Shown: positions 32,061 through 41,180 of the stretch, in pieces
Layout of the letters: the number at the start of each line of letters is the position of its first letter
Numbering within the stretch: position 1 is the stretch's first letter
Source of the DNA: an uncultured Pseudomonadales bacterium
GTDB lineage: Bacteria > Pseudomonadota > Gammaproteobacteria > Pseudomonadales > Cellvibrionaceae
Length of the DNA stretch: 64,000 nt
Reading direction: 5' to 3'
NCBI GenBank assembly: GCA_947487765.1
Contig: CANKXO010000006.1
Coordinates: forward strand, 228,155-292,154
Notes under the pieces: generated by a model
Told to the model about the DNA's origin: nothing
Database searches by the model: none
What the model saw: only the letters and a program-made list of their open reading frames with translations
Program-made: the position numbers and the translations under genes

Positions 32061-32413
32061 TGACCGCTCAAGCCCGATTCATGAAAGCCATCAACAGCTT
32101 ATTTCGGCATCAAGGTACAGATGGTTTTTACCAGAAAACTGGATCTAGAAAGATGCCTGTTCGAGTGATCTTTCGCCAACCAGATCCGTTGTTTGAATTG
32201 GGTGACCGACAGATCCTAGTGGATCAATACCGCGTCGATGTGCGTGTATCTGAGTGTGCGTCACCTCGCCGAGGTGATGTTTTTTTTATTCATGAAAAAT
32301 CGTATTCGGTAGAAGAAGAGCCTCGGCTGGATCAACATCAACTCGTGTGGATTTTAGACGTATTGCCCGTTAAACCGGCGACGAATAATGGCTCAAGATT
32401 GCGAGTAAGGTAA
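32060..32413 (+). CDS. Head-tail joining protein, gpFII-like (head side)
   Basis: The 117-residue protein has a basic N-terminal part (R-F-M-K-A-I-N-S-L-F-R), then beta strands including RQILVDQYRVDVRVSECASP, RGDVFFIHEKSYSVEEEP and L-V-W-I-L-D-V-L. This fits the lambda gpFII/Gifsy-2 joining fold, which bridges the portal ring and tail. Gene order capsid-connector-gpZ-like agrees. Confidence 0.68.
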   Translation: MTAQARFMKAINSLFRHQGTDGFYQKTGSRKMPVRVIFRQPDPLFELGDRQILVDQYRVDVRVSECASPRRGDVFFIHEKSYSVEEEPRLDQHQLVWILDVLPVKPATNNGSRLRVR

Positions 32414-32422
32414 CGATTAATC

Positions 32423-32956
32423 ATGGTTCAAGTCTCGCTTATCGTATCCCCAAATCTGTCTGATGTTGTTCTATCTATACAAGCAACCGAGCCACAAATT
32501 AAACGTGCAGCGGTAAGGGCATTGAATAAAGTTTCCCGTTGGCTGAGATCACAAGTCTCCCGGCAAGTGGCTGATGAATTAAATATTAAAGTGGGAATTG
32601 TCCGTAACTCACTATCGCTGATTCGTGCAAGCCGGGGTAGTGTTAATGCCGGGATTGGCATGAGCAGACGACATGGTGTGATTAATGCGATGAATCTTGG
32701 AGCCGCACGACAAAATTCACGCGGTGTTCGGGTGGGTCGCCGCCAATACGATCATGCTTTTTTGGCAACGATGCCAACGGGGCACCGTGGTATTTTCAGG
32801 CGAACAAGTGATGACCGTTTACCGATCCGCGAGGTTCAAATTGTGATCACAGGGCGAATGGCTACCGTTATGGAACATCTGTCAGACGGTCCGGTTTTGC
32901 AACAATTCGATAAGGTATTTCAGAGAGAACTTAATTATATAGTGCGGTCATCATGA
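32423..32956 (+). CDS. Minor tail protein Z-like
   Basis: The 177-residue protein begins with a conserved helical part (EPQIKRAAVRALNKVSRWLR), then V-G-I-V-R-N-S-L-S-L-I-R, and a V-G-R-R-Q-Y-D-H-A-F-L-A-T-M-P-T-G-H-R-G-I-F-R-R segment typical of the prophage minor tail protein Z (GPZ) family. It is basic overall. It overlaps the next gene by 4 nt and probably acts at the neck or tail completion stage. Confidence 0.75.
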   Translation: MVQVSLIVSPNLSDVVLSIQATEPQIKRAAVRALNKVSRWLRSQVSRQVADELNIKVGIVRNSLSLIRASRGSVNAGIGMSRRHGVINAMNLGAARQNSRGVRVGRRQYDHAFLATMPTGHRGIFRRTSDDRLPIREVQIVITGRMATVMEHLSDGPVLQQFDKVFQRELNYIVRSS

Positions 32957-33456
32957 TTAATGCATTATTCCAAGCAATAGTCGAAACATTGCAAACAGTG
33001 CCGGGTATTGAGCAAGTGACAGAAGTGCCCAGGAACATGGAAACCGTTATTTTACCTGCGATTTTTTTAGATCTTGCCGAATTGGCTTATGGTCTAGATG
33101 CAGGGACAGAACAGTTGCCACTAGTATCACATTGGGAAGCACGACTAGTGATGTCTGATGAGTTGCCAGACCAAACCGTCTGGGCGCTAGTACAAGCGGT
33201 AATGTTAATCTTATTTACAGCGCGCTGGCCTGACTTAGACGTTGGGAAAGTGGAATTAAAACAAGCCACGCCTGATGATTTTTCTCCTGATCTAATAGGA
33301 CATCGTGTTTGGCTGATTGAGTGGGCACAGCGTTTGCGCGTGGGTGAGAATATTTTTGATGGCGGGGGAGTTGTACCGACAGAGGTTGTGATTCGGTATC
33401 AGGGATCAGATGAAACGACAACTTATCAGTTACCCAATCGAAACGAGCAGTCATAA
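32953..33456 (+). CDS. Tail terminator/completion-like protein (167 aa)
   Basis: It has a beta-alpha layout: ALFQAIVETLQTVPGIEQV, PAIFLDLAELAYGLDAGTEQ, H-W-E-A-R-L-V-M, VWALVQAVMLILFTARWPDL and a final W-L-I-E-W-A-Q-R-L-R-V-G. This architecture and the position between gpZ and the baseplate spike fit tail completion proteins (gpU/Gp37-like). Family placement is by position and fold pattern only. Confidence 0.55.
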   Translation: MINALFQAIVETLQTVPGIEQVTEVPRNMETVILPAIFLDLAELAYGLDAGTEQLPLVSHWEARLVMSDELPDQTVWALVQAVMLILFTARWPDLDVGKVELKQATPDDFSPDLIGHRVWLIEWAQRLRVGENIFDGGGVVPTEVVIRYQGSDETTTYQLPNRNEQS

Positions 33457-33468
33457 AAATAATCCCTT

Positions 33469-34047
33469 ATGTTTGAATTTGAAATCACCGAATTGAATCG
33501 GCGTGTTGCGAATATGGTGCGCCTTGGGCGTGTTGCTGCAATCGATTATGAAGGTAGCATTCCACGAGTACGTGTGCGCATAGAGCCATTAACGACAGCA
33601 TGGCTACCGCTGTTATCGTTACGAGCGGGGGGAGATAAGCACTGGTGGCCGGTTGAGCTTGATGAGCAAGTATTAGTGTTATCCTCCAGTGGAGAATTAA
33701 ACCAAGGCGTCGTACTGGGGTCACTGCATCAACAAAATTTTGCAGCACCTGCGAATACAACTGATGTGCATCGTATGACCTATAGTGATGGTGCTGTGAT
33801 TGAGTATGATCGAGTTGCTCATCGCCTCAGCGCTGTATTGCCTGCTGGTGCGACTACACGATTAATTTCGGATGGCGGTGTGTCTATTGTCGGTGATGTG
33901 ACTGTGACGGGTAATATTACTGCGTCAGAAGATATCACGGATCATACGCGTTCCATGCAAGCAGATCGTGACATTTATAATAGACACGTTCACCCCGGTG
34001 TGAGTACAGGTAAAAGCAGTACAAAAGCTACGGTGCAAACGCAATAG
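33469..34047 (+). CDS. Baseplate spike protein, P2 gpV-like
   Basis: The 192-residue protein has the gpV OB-fold (MVRLGRVAAIDYEGSIPRVR, then W-L-P-L-L-S-L-R-A-G-G-D-K-H-W-W-P), a G-V-V-L-G-S-L-H-Q-Q linker, and a C-terminal beta-helix spike (repeated V-T-V-T-G-N-I-T turns) ending in the metal-binding tip R-H-V-H-P-G. It forms the central membrane-piercing needle of contractile tails. It opens the P2-ordered tail module. Confidence 0.88.
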   Translation: MFEFEITELNRRVANMVRLGRVAAIDYEGSIPRVRVRIEPLTTAWLPLLSLRAGGDKHWWPVELDEQVLVLSSSGELNQGVVLGSLHQQNFAAPANTTDVHRMTYSDGAVIEYDRVAHRLSAVLPAGATTRLISDGGVSIVGDVTVTGNITASEDITDHTRSMQADRDIYNRHVHPGVSTGKSSTKATVQTQ

Positions 34048-34092
34048 TTTTTCATTGTATTATTATTTTCTATTTATTATTGAATAGGCGTA

Positions 34093-34130
34093 TTAATATT
34101 GAGGATTGTCTACACTATTCTCAATATTAA
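34093..34130. promoter_or_regulatory. Perfect 11-bp inverted repeat before the 34140 membrane gene
   Basis: TTAATATTGAG and CTCAATATTAA flank a 16-nt spacer; the second arm ends 9 nt before the ATG and abuts the AAGGG ribosome binding site. It may be an operator or an RNA hairpin limiting translation of the cargo gene. Confidence 0.5.
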
Positions 34131-34139
34131 GGGTTTTAA

Positions 34140-35279
34140 ATGAAAAATGATAAGAGCAGTGACGCGTGTAAGGTAAGTGTTGTATCAAAAATAAGATACT
34201 TCTTTAAGGTTAATGGTGTTTTGGAAAGACCAATACTGTATTTAATGTTACTTTATGGGTTTGTTTTCACTAACTCTTATTTGTATTCTTATAGTATTCC
34301 TTTTCCTATTGAATTTAGCATTTTCCCTTCGATGCTGTTCGTTGTTGGCATTCTATCGTTAGGCTTTATTATTATTTTGTTTGCTTATTTTATGATGATA
34401 GGGCTTTTTAGTTATTGGGGTGTTAGTAAAAAATATCATTATTTTGTTAATAACTCTGTCAAGAAAGGTTTTTCTATAAAGCCAAAAAATTATCTTGTTT
34501 TTGGTTTTTTTACATACATGATCCCAATATGTGTATTGCTTTTAATGATGCTGTCGGGGTTTTTTGGTGAGAAAAATTTTAATCTTAAAATGACATTGTT
34601 TTTATTCTTTCTATTTTTTTATAATGTTATTTATAGCGCTTTTTTCTTTCTCAGGGGAAATATAGTTGAAATAGATAATCGTCGAAGCATAATCGAATTT
34701 TCCGGTATTATGTTTGCATTTCAGATTTTAGGTATTGCATCTTTTTCTTTTTTTATAGTAGTTCTGTTTGGACAGTTCAAGCCTCTAACGAATATTCAGT
34801 TCTTATACTGCCTGTTAATCTATATGCTTGTTGTAACTTTATCAATGATTCCTCTTCCTGCCGACAAAGAAAGTGATCAAATTAACTTGTATATGTCGAA
34901 AGAGGAGTTTGACCTTTGGCTATCTAAGTCGGTACGATACCCTGTTTTGCCTATGTTGCTTTTTTTTGCTGTTCTATGTGGTATGCCATTTGTGGCATCT
35001 AAGGTAGGCTCATTGCCAATAAAGCTATTAAACCTCGGACAGAAAAGCGGGGTAACGTTGACGGCAGCGAAAAATCAATGTCATCAATGGCCTGATGAAT
35101 ATATTAAAAAAAGTGAAATCGAAGGCAAGACTAATAATGTTAATTGCAGGACCATTCCATTATTTCTAGTCATTAAGCTGGGTAATCGTGCATATGTACT
35201 ACCTGATGATAATGTTAAAGCAGCTTCAGTAGTTAGCCTTAATGTTCAAAATGCCAGTATTATTCGTCCAGTAAAATGA
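34140..35279 (+). CDS. Multi-pass membrane protein, phage cargo (379 aa)
   Basis: ATG 34140 follows AAGGG. About seven hydrophobic segments are visible (residues 30-50, 60-90, 122-145, 150-172, 190-215, 220-240, 275-297), followed by a 90-residue polar C-terminal domain with two cysteines. The gene is very AT-rich and breaks the spike-to-gpW tail order, so it is an insertion. No family recognised. Exclusion or anti-phage function is possible but unproven. Confidence 0.65.
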   Translation: MKNDKSSDACKVSVVSKIRYFFKVNGVLERPILYLMLLYGFVFTNSYLYSYSIPFPIEFSIFPSMLFVVGILSLGFIIILFAYFMMIGLFSYWGVSKKYHYFVNNSVKKGFSIKPKNYLVFGFFTYMIPICVLLLMMLSGFFGEKNFNLKMTLFLFFLFFYNVIYSAFFFLRGNIVEIDNRRSIIEFSGIMFAFQILGIASFSFFIVVLFGQFKPLTNIQFLYCLLIYMLVVTLSMIPLPADKESDQINLYMSKEEFDLWLSKSVRYPVLPMLLFFAVLCGMPFVASKVGSLPIKLLNLGQKSGVTLTAAKNQCHQWPDEYIKKSEIEGKTNNVNCRTIPLFLVIKLGNRAYVLPDDNVKAASVVSLNVQNASIIRPVK

Positions 35280-35378
35280 CCCTTTAGTCTGCAGTAATTT
35301 GAAATTTTGGTATGAGTCAATCTATTGTAGAATATATATTTTTAGATATGAAAGTATCAAAAACATTGAGGATGTGAA

Positions 35379-35780
35379 ATGTTATCGCTTGAAGAAAACT
35401 ATGATGATTGGAAAGAAATTAGGGGAAGAGTTGACTCTCTGGCGAGCGCTATTTTTTTAATTGCGGGTGGCGCATTGACTTTATCTATTACTGTTCTTTT
35501 GAATACAAAAACGCCAAATGCCCTAAGCGCTACATTAAAGCCTGAAATAGAGCTTTCATGGTACTTGTTGCTTGGGGCATTAGTTGCTTTTGTACTGCTT
35601 AAAGCTCATTTAATTTTACAAGCATTTATGCGCAATGTTATGTCAGCTAAGCGGTTTAATGCTGGGTTGGTTGTTGTTAATACAGTTGGTTGGGTATTAG
35701 GCTTGTCTGGGCTTGGCGCATTTTTTATGGGGATGTATTTGTTAGTTAAAGTAGCGGTAGCTATTATTTTCTCTACATAA
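35379..35780 (+). CDS. Three-TM membrane protein, phage cargo (133 aa)
   Basis: Follows GAGG. A charged N-terminal 20 residues (LSLEENYDDWKEIRGRVDSL) precede three hydrophobic helices (about 22-45, 58-80 and 98-128). AT-rich and located with the 34140 gene in the interval between gpV and gpW. The two may form one membrane cargo cassette. No family recognised. Confidence 0.65.
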   Translation: MLSLEENYDDWKEIRGRVDSLASAIFLIAGGALTLSITVLLNTKTPNALSATLKPEIELSWYLLLGALVAFVLLKAHLILQAFMRNVMSAKRFNAGLVVVNTVGWVLGLSGLGAFFMGMYLLVKVAVAIIFST

Positions 35781-35845
35781 ATAAAACTATGGTTTTCCTA
35801 GTCAATATCAAGTAATTACTGTCTCTCCCATTTTTTAATTTGCTT

Positions 35846-36187
35846 ATGACAACAGGCATCAATCAGCTTGACGGTACGCTATTGCTTGATGAAGCACACT
35901 TACGTCAATCGATTACCGATATATTAACAACGCCATTGAGCAGTCGTGTGATGCGGCGCAATTACGGTTCGAGGCTCTATGAACTCATTGATGCACCGAT
36001 GAATCGCCAAACGTCCATCGAATTTACGGTAGCGACGGCTGATGCATTGCTGAATTGGGAACCGCGTATTCGTGTCATTCGTGTGCAGGTTGAATTGGTT
36101 GAGCCAGGTAGATATTCGCTGGTCATCGATGCAGAAGTAAAACGTACACAACAACAAATTCGTTTAGACAATATTGAATTAATTTAG
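35846..36187 (+). CDS. Baseplate assembly protein, P2 gpW / T4 gp25 family
   Basis: I start at ATG 35846 (MTTGINQLDGTLLLDEAHLR), since the upstream TTG at 35840 has no support. The gp25-like pattern is clear: I-L-T-T-P-L-S-S-R-V-M-R-R-N-Y-G-S-R-L-Y-E-L-I-D-A-P, then W-E-P-R-I-R-V and a terminal strand pair. It is a baseplate wedge protein that may carry weak lysozyme-like ancestry. Confidence 0.88.
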   Translation: MTTGINQLDGTLLLDEAHLRQSITDILTTPLSSRVMRRNYGSRLYELIDAPMNRQTSIEFTVATADALLNWEPRIRVIRVQVELVEPGRYSLVIDAEVKRTQQQIRLDNIELI

Positions 36188-36189
36188 CT

Positions 36190-37074
36190 ATGAATCCGTT
36201 TAATGCCATTGACTTATCGAAGTTGCCACCACCTTCGATAGTGGAAGTGGTAGATTTTGAGCAGATTGTCGTAGAGATGTTGGCAGATTTCCGTGAGCGT
36301 TTACCGGATTACACCAATACCTTAGAAAGTGATCCCGTTTACAAACTATTAGAAGTGGCTGCGTATCGAGAAATGTTGCTGCGCGCACGGATTAATGATG
36401 CGAGTCGCGCAGTAATGTTAGCGTATGCACGGCGTAGCGACTTGGATCATTTAGCTGCTTTCTATGGTGTAGAGCGTTTGATTGTTGACAGGGGTGATGA
36501 CACAGTCATTCCTCCTCGCCCTCCAGTTCTTGAAGATGATGATCGTTTTCGATTACGTGTTCAATTAAGTTTAGAAGGGCACACGACGGCGGGACCAAGA
36601 GGGTCGTATCTCTTTCATACGATGACCGCTGATCCACGAGTGAAAGATGTGGATGTTGATAGCCCTTCTCCTGGAGACGTTGTCGTCACAATTTTATCCT
36701 CTGAAGGTAACGGTATTCCGACAGACGATATGTTACAGAATGTTGATGCGTATTTGAGTGCAGATGATATTCGCCCGTTGACCGATTTTGTCACTGTACA
36801 GGCTGCAACGATAAAGCCGTATCGTATTGTGGCTGAACTCACGTTATTTGAAGGGCCGGACAGTGGCATAGTGCATCGAGCCGCAGTGAATAAAACGAGT
36901 GAGTATATCGCAGAGCAACATCGACTGGGTCAAGATGTTGTCGTCTCTGGACTTCACGCAGCGTTACATCGTGAAGGCGTGGAACGTGTGAATCTTATCG
37001 AGCCTGCAAACGATATTGTTATCCGTGGTAACGAAGCCCCCTTTAATGAATCCACAGTAATTACTTTACGATGA
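36190..37074 (+). CDS. Baseplate assembly protein, P2 gpJ
   Basis: The 294-residue protein shows gpJ features: L-P-D-Y-T-x-x-L-E-S-D-P-V-Y-K-L-L-E-V-A-A-Y-R, then the R-R-S-D-L-D-H-L-A-A-F-Y-G-V-E-R motif, D-D-R-F-R-L-R-V-Q-L and V-K-D-V-D-V-D-S-P-S-P-G-D-V-V-V-T. It forms the baseplate wedge with gpW. Order V-W-J-I matches P2. Confidence 0.92.
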   Translation: MNPFNAIDLSKLPPPSIVEVVDFEQIVVEMLADFRERLPDYTNTLESDPVYKLLEVAAYREMLLRARINDASRAVMLAYARRSDLDHLAAFYGVERLIVDRGDDTVIPPRPPVLEDDDRFRLRVQLSLEGHTTAGPRGSYLFHTMTADPRVKDVDVDSPSPGDVVVTILSSEGNGIPTDDMLQNVDAYLSADDIRPLTDFVTVQAATIKPYRIVAELTLFEGPDSGIVHRAAVNKTSEYIAEQHRLGQDVVVSGLHAALHREGVERVNLIEPANDIVIRGNEAPFNESTVITLR

Positions 37075-37081
37075 TGTATCC

Positions 37082-37891
37082 ATGGATCGTTTATTACCGT
37101 TTAACGCCAGTGACTTAGAGCAGTCACTCGAACAGGTCCACGCTCAACGCATTGAAACGATGCCACTACCCATATCATCCCTATGGCACCCTGAACAATC
37201 ATCTGAAGCATTATTACCTTGGTTAGCATGGGCATTTTCGGTTGATACGTGGTCGAGTGATTGGCCTGTTGAGAATAAACGTGCGGTGATTCAGGAAAGT
37301 GTCTTATTGCATCGGCGTAAAGGGACACTAGCGGCCATGAATCAAATATTGGGTGCGCTTGATGTTGAATTTACACTTGAGGAATGGTTTCAGTATGGTG
37401 GGCAACCACACACGTTTCGATTAACCACAAGCGCCTATGACAATTGGCTCAAAGGGACCTTTTTGGATCATCATTTATTTAACCATCTTAAATACGTTGT
37501 CGATGCTGTGAAACCTGTACGAAGTCATTACTCAACACAAATAAAAATCTATGCAGAAAATGAAATAGGCTGTGGGCAGTCGTGCAGTCTATTTTCGGTA
37601 TTGCGGCTAACGTTTAATTTTACGATACAGTTAACAACATCAATAGGTATTGCAGCCGCTGCTTGGTCACCAATACCACTATTGTCACAGCGATTAACGT
37701 TGATCAATCCAGCCGCGTTATCGTTATTAAAACCATTGTCGGTTTCAGCACCGAGTCGTCTATCAATCACACCGAGATTAAAGACTCAAGCAATAGTGAC
37801 GCGACAAGAACTGACGTGTGACCCGGTTACGGTTCACACACAGACGACTTCATCAATGGTGAATGTATTGCACTGCCGCGTTGCACTGTAG
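37082..37891 (+). CDS. Tail protein I (P2 gpI) with C-terminal extension
   Basis: Residues 1-170 match P2 gpI: LPFNASDLEQSLEQVHAQRI, then LWHPEQSSEALLPWLAWAFS, V-D-T-W-S-S-D-W and RRKGTLAAMNQIL. The final 95 residues are an extra Leu/Thr-rich beta-like domain with short repeats (LSVSAPSRLSITPRLKTQA). gpI is usually about 180-200 aa, so this copy is long. It links baseplate and tail fibre. Confidence 0.85.
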   Translation: MDRLLPFNASDLEQSLEQVHAQRIETMPLPISSLWHPEQSSEALLPWLAWAFSVDTWSSDWPVENKRAVIQESVLLHRRKGTLAAMNQILGALDVEFTLEEWFQYGGQPHTFRLTTSAYDNWLKGTFLDHHLFNHLKYVVDAVKPVRSHYSTQIKIYAENEIGCGQSCSLFSVLRLTFNFTIQLTTSIGIAAAAWSPIPLLSQRLTLINPAALSLLKPLSVSAPSRLSITPRLKTQAIVTRQELTCDPVTVHTQTTSSMVNVLHCRVAL

Positions 37892-37936
37892 TGCCTCTTT
37901 TTTATTTTTTTCTTATATACCTACTGGTCTTTGATT

Positions 37937-38929
37937 ATGAATTTAACGCCTTTAATAACGGCTGCGGGTTTGCGTGCGGTGATTAATGCAACGAACGATG
38001 GCATTCAAGCCAAAATTGTCAGCATTGCCCTCGGTGATGCCGCTTGGTCGCCGGAACAATCCGCTACCTCTCTAGAAAATGAACGAGCGCGAGTACCTAT
38101 TACTGGGAGTACTCGTGTTAATCCCACACAAATCCACGTCACCGCGATCGAAGACGGTGAGGTGGAATATTGGGTGCGTGAAATCGGGTTTTATTTAGAG
38201 GACGGTACGTTGTTAGCGATATGGAGTCAGCCCGATGTTGATCGTCCACTCGCCTACAAAGCCGCAGCCATTGATTTATTGTTAGGTTTTGATTTGGTGC
38301 TTTCTGCATTACCTATCGATAGCATTGTCATTGAAGACACGGGCGGGTTAAACCTCGGCCCTGCAACGGACAGTGTCGCCGGTGTGGTGCGTTTTGCCAC
38401 GGAAGAGGAAGCTCTGCAGGGGCAACTTAATGATGTCGCGATGTCACCTGCAAGGACAGCAGAATTGTTCGATGAAGTCACCAAGCAGCTAGTGGCGGCA
38501 ACAGAAGAAGAGCCAGGTCTTGTTCAGTTTGCGACTGACGAAGAAGCGTTGGAGGGTGAGCGGGATGATCGGGTGATGAGTCCTGCAAAAACAGCGTTAC
38601 TATTTATTCCCGCGACGCGAGAGGAGCGGGGTGTTGTGCGGATGGCAACACCTGAACAAGCATTAGCAGGACTGAATGATCAAGCGGCGATGACGCCACG
38701 CATGAGCGTTGCATTGGGTGATGATCGTTACAAACAGCGACTCACATTCGGTGCTGTGCAATTAACGGGATTTATCAATAACTTTGATGAGCTAGTCGAT
38801 TATACGGTTCCCGCCGGGACAATCATAGTGGGTCTATTGAGTATTCACGACAATCGAACAGAAGACCGGCGCTTTCGAGTGCGCTATCAAAGTATTCATC
38901 TGGACTCTGGTCCTAGAATCGTCCGCTAA
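37937..38929 (+). CDS. Tail fibre protein (gpH-like N-terminus, repeat shaft)
   Basis: ATG 37937 begins the DUF3751-type fibre N-terminus (MNLTPLITAAGLRAVINATN), which attaches to the baseplate. Residues 145-260 hold three repeats of the form G-V/L-V-R/Q-F/M-A-T-x-E-E/Q-A-L-x-G-x-x-x-D, then M-S/T-P-A/R, as in collar-type fibres. The C-terminal 75 residues form the distal tip. At 331 aa it is short for a fibre, so receptor binding may depend on a partner. Confidence 0.82.
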   Translation: MNLTPLITAAGLRAVINATNDGIQAKIVSIALGDAAWSPEQSATSLENERARVPITGSTRVNPTQIHVTAIEDGEVEYWVREIGFYLEDGTLLAIWSQPDVDRPLAYKAAAIDLLLGFDLVLSALPIDSIVIEDTGGLNLGPATDSVAGVVRFATEEEALQGQLNDVAMSPARTAELFDEVTKQLVAATEEEPGLVQFATDEEALEGERDDRVMSPAKTALLFIPATREERGVVRMATPEQALAGLNDQAAMTPRMSVALGDDRYKQRLTFGAVQLTGFINNFDELVDYTVPAGTIIVGLLSIHDNRTEDRRFRVRYQSIHLDSGPRIVR

Positions 38930-38956
38930 TGTTTTTCAAATTAAAAGGTTTTTACT

Positions 38957-39352
38957 ATGTATTTACTGGTTAACCCAGATATGACAATTAACGTTGCGGA
39001 TAATCATCCTATAAGCAATGTGTTAAATAGGGAAGGGCTTACATTGATTGAATTTCCCGACAAAAGTCTCGACGATATGGTGGGTGACATTCCACTCGAA
39101 GAAGCCATGTGGGATGAGGCGGAACAACAAGTCATTTTCCATCCCTATTTTGCAGTGGGTAGCGCTGAATGGCGTCGACAGCAAGCGAGTATTAAAATCA
39201 ATCACTATTACCCAGTCTCTAAACAATTAAACCTTTATCGTTCTGGTGATAAAGCGGCAATTAAAACCATGGCCCGGTTTATTGATCGGTGCCGACAGTG
39301 GTCAAATGATCTTTCCAGTGATCCATCGCTGATAGCGCATATCACTCCGTAA
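38957..39352 (+). CDS. Tail fibre-associated protein (131 aa)
   Basis: The protein follows AAAAGG and directly follows the fibre gene, where fibre assembly chaperones usually lie. It has an acidic, beta-rich N-terminal half (YLLVNPDMTINVADNHPISN) and a helical basic C-terminal half (EWRRQQASIKINHYYPVSKQ). I do not recognise a standard chaperone domain, so the role is inferred from position. Confidence 0.6.
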   Translation: MYLLVNPDMTINVADNHPISNVLNREGLTLIEFPDKSLDDMVGDIPLEEAMWDEAEQQVIFHPYFAVGSAEWRRQQASIKINHYYPVSKQLNLYRSGDKAAIKTMARFIDRCRQWSNDLSSDPSLIAHITP

Positions 39353-39426
39353 TCCTTTTTATCTTTCTAGCAGTTAGCAAGCTGTTCTTTTTTAATTTTT
39401 TACTCTATTTGGTGGAGGGTTCCTTC

Positions 39427-40590
39427 ATGGAATCGTTTTTACATGGTGTGGAAGTTGTCGAGATCGATGACGGCCCACGTCCGATTCGTACCGTACGGTC
39501 TGCTGTTATTGGTTTGATTGGTACCGCGCCTGATGCCGACCCCGTGCGGTTTCCATTGCATCAACCGGTGTTGATTGCAGGTCGACGAACAGAAGCGGCG
39601 GGATTAGGTAGAACGGGTACGTTGCCTGCGGCTATTGATGATATTTTTGATCAAGCGGGTGCCATGATTGTCATGATCCGCGTACCTGCTGCTTTGCCTG
39701 GTGAAACCCAAACGATTCCCAGTGGAATTGATGATGACACGGGACAGTATCTTGGCATCCTTGCGTTTTTAGCGGCAGAAGCGGAAGTTAAAGTTGTACC
39801 GCGCATTTTAATTGCGCCGGAGTTTACACAACGTCCTGAAGTGGCTAACGAATTATTAACGGTCGCAGAACGTTTACGGGCGGTTGTCATCGCCGATGGC
39901 CCAAACACAAATGATACCGCAGCCATCGATTACCGCGAATTATTCGGCAGTAATCGCTTGTTTATCGTCGACCCTTGGTTACGTGTGTTTGACAATGTCG
40001 CCAATGTGGAAGTCATTCGTCCAGCGAGCGGAAGGGTAGCAGGACTCATTGCTAAATCGGATGAAGAAAGAGGCTTCTGGTGGTCGCCGAGTAATCGTGA
40101 AATTCGTGGTGTCTTGGGTACCGCTCGCAATATTGACTTTGCATTAGGGGATCGTAATGCTCGTGCGAATTTCTTAAACGAAAATGAAGTCACAACGATT
40201 ATTCAAAAAGACGGCTTTCGGTTATGGGGAAATAGAACAACAAGCTCAGATCCTAAATGGGCATTTCTGAGTGTGAGGCGAACAGCCGACATTATTAATG
40301 AGTCTTTACTGCGTGCCCACATGTGGGCAGTGGATCGTAATATTACGCGCACCTATGTTGACGATGTTCTAGAAGGCGTGAATGCCTACCTGCGACGATT
40401 AAGAACCATTGGTGCGATTATTAACGGCAATGCTTATGCTGATCCGGCATTTAATACCCCTGACCAATTATCTCAAGGTCGCATCACAATCGACTTTGAT
40501 TTTACACCACCGTATCCAGCCGAGCATGTCGTTTTTCGTAGTCACTTAGTCAACGATTACTTAACTGAAGTCTTGCCGGATGTTGCTTAA
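39427..40590 (+). CDS. Tail sheath protein, P2 gpFI
   Basis: ATG 39427 has GGAGG seven bases upstream. The start FLHGVEVVEIDDGPRPIRTV, then A-V-I-G-L-I-G-T-A-P, and the C-terminal RRTADIINESLLRAHMWAVD and I-D-F-D-F-T-P-P-Y-P-A-E-H motifs are diagnostic of the sheath family. Polymerises around the tube and contracts during infection. Confidence 0.93.
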   Translation: MESFLHGVEVVEIDDGPRPIRTVRSAVIGLIGTAPDADPVRFPLHQPVLIAGRRTEAAGLGRTGTLPAAIDDIFDQAGAMIVMIRVPAALPGETQTIPSGIDDDTGQYLGILAFLAAEAEVKVVPRILIAPEFTQRPEVANELLTVAERLRAVVIADGPNTNDTAAIDYRELFGSNRLFIVDPWLRVFDNVANVEVIRPASGRVAGLIAKSDEERGFWWSPSNREIRGVLGTARNIDFALGDRNARANFLNENEVTTIIQKDGFRLWGNRTTSSDPKWAFLSVRRTADIINESLLRAHMWAVDRNITRTYVDDVLEGVNAYLRRLRTIGAIINGNAYADPAFNTPDQLSQGRITIDFDFTPPYPAEHVVFRSHLVNDYLTEVLPDVA

Positions 40591-40603
40591 GGAGGCCACA
40601 TAA

Positions 40604-41107
40604 ATGTTAGATGATATTTTAAAAAATATGGCCCTCTATGTTGATGGTCGTGGCTATGCGGGCAATGTTGAATCACTCACGTTACCCAAGTTAACAATGA
40701 AAACAGAGGAATTCCGCAACGGGGGTATGGATGCCCCCATCGACGTTGAACTCGGTATGGAAAAGTTGGAAGCCGAGTTTACATTGACTCGTTTCGATCG
40801 AGATATGTTGGGGTTATTTGGTTTAGCTCAGGGACAAAATGTACCGTTAACGGTACGAGGTGCCATTGAATCGGATAGCGGCGGTATATTGTCTGTGATT
40901 GTCAATCTACAAGGCTTTGTCCGTGAGTTAGATTTTGGCGATTGGCAACCGGGAGAAAAAGCAACACTGAAATCCATGGTGTCACTACGCTATTACAAGC
41001 TCACACACGGAACCAATGCCGTTCACGAAATCGATATCCCAAACATGGTACGCATTATTAACGGTGTGGATCAATTGGCATTAACCCGCGCCGCACTCGG
41101 TATTTAA
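40604..41107 (+). CDS. Tail tube protein, P2 gpFII
   Basis: The 167-residue protein follows AAGGAGG. It begins with LKNMALYVDGRGYAGNVESL, then TLPKLTMKTEEFRNGGMDAP, the pattern of gpFII, and shows the L-D-F-G-D-W-Q-P-G-E and YYKLTHG strands near the C-terminus. It forms the inner tube inside the sheath. A terminator follows. Confidence 0.92.
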   Translation: MLDDILKNMALYVDGRGYAGNVESLTLPKLTMKTEEFRNGGMDAPIDVELGMEKLEAEFTLTRFDRDMLGLFGLAQGQNVPLTVRGAIESDSGGILSVIVNLQGFVRELDFGDWQPGEKATLKSMVSLRYYKLTHGTNAVHEIDIPNMVRIINGVDQLALTRAALGI

Positions 41108-41134
41108 CTCCTTTATTTTTAATAACGCTAAAAT

Positions 41135-41167
41135 GCCTCAGTGTGAAAACGCTGGGGCGTTTTTTTT
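41135..41167 (+). terminator. Intrinsic terminator after the tail tube gene
   Basis: GCCTCAGTGT and ACGCTGGGGC pair across GAAA with two wobble pairs, then G and eight T. It may lower expression of the downstream assembly genes relative to tube and sheath. Confidence 0.75.
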
Positions 41168-41180
41168 GAGGTAATCATTG

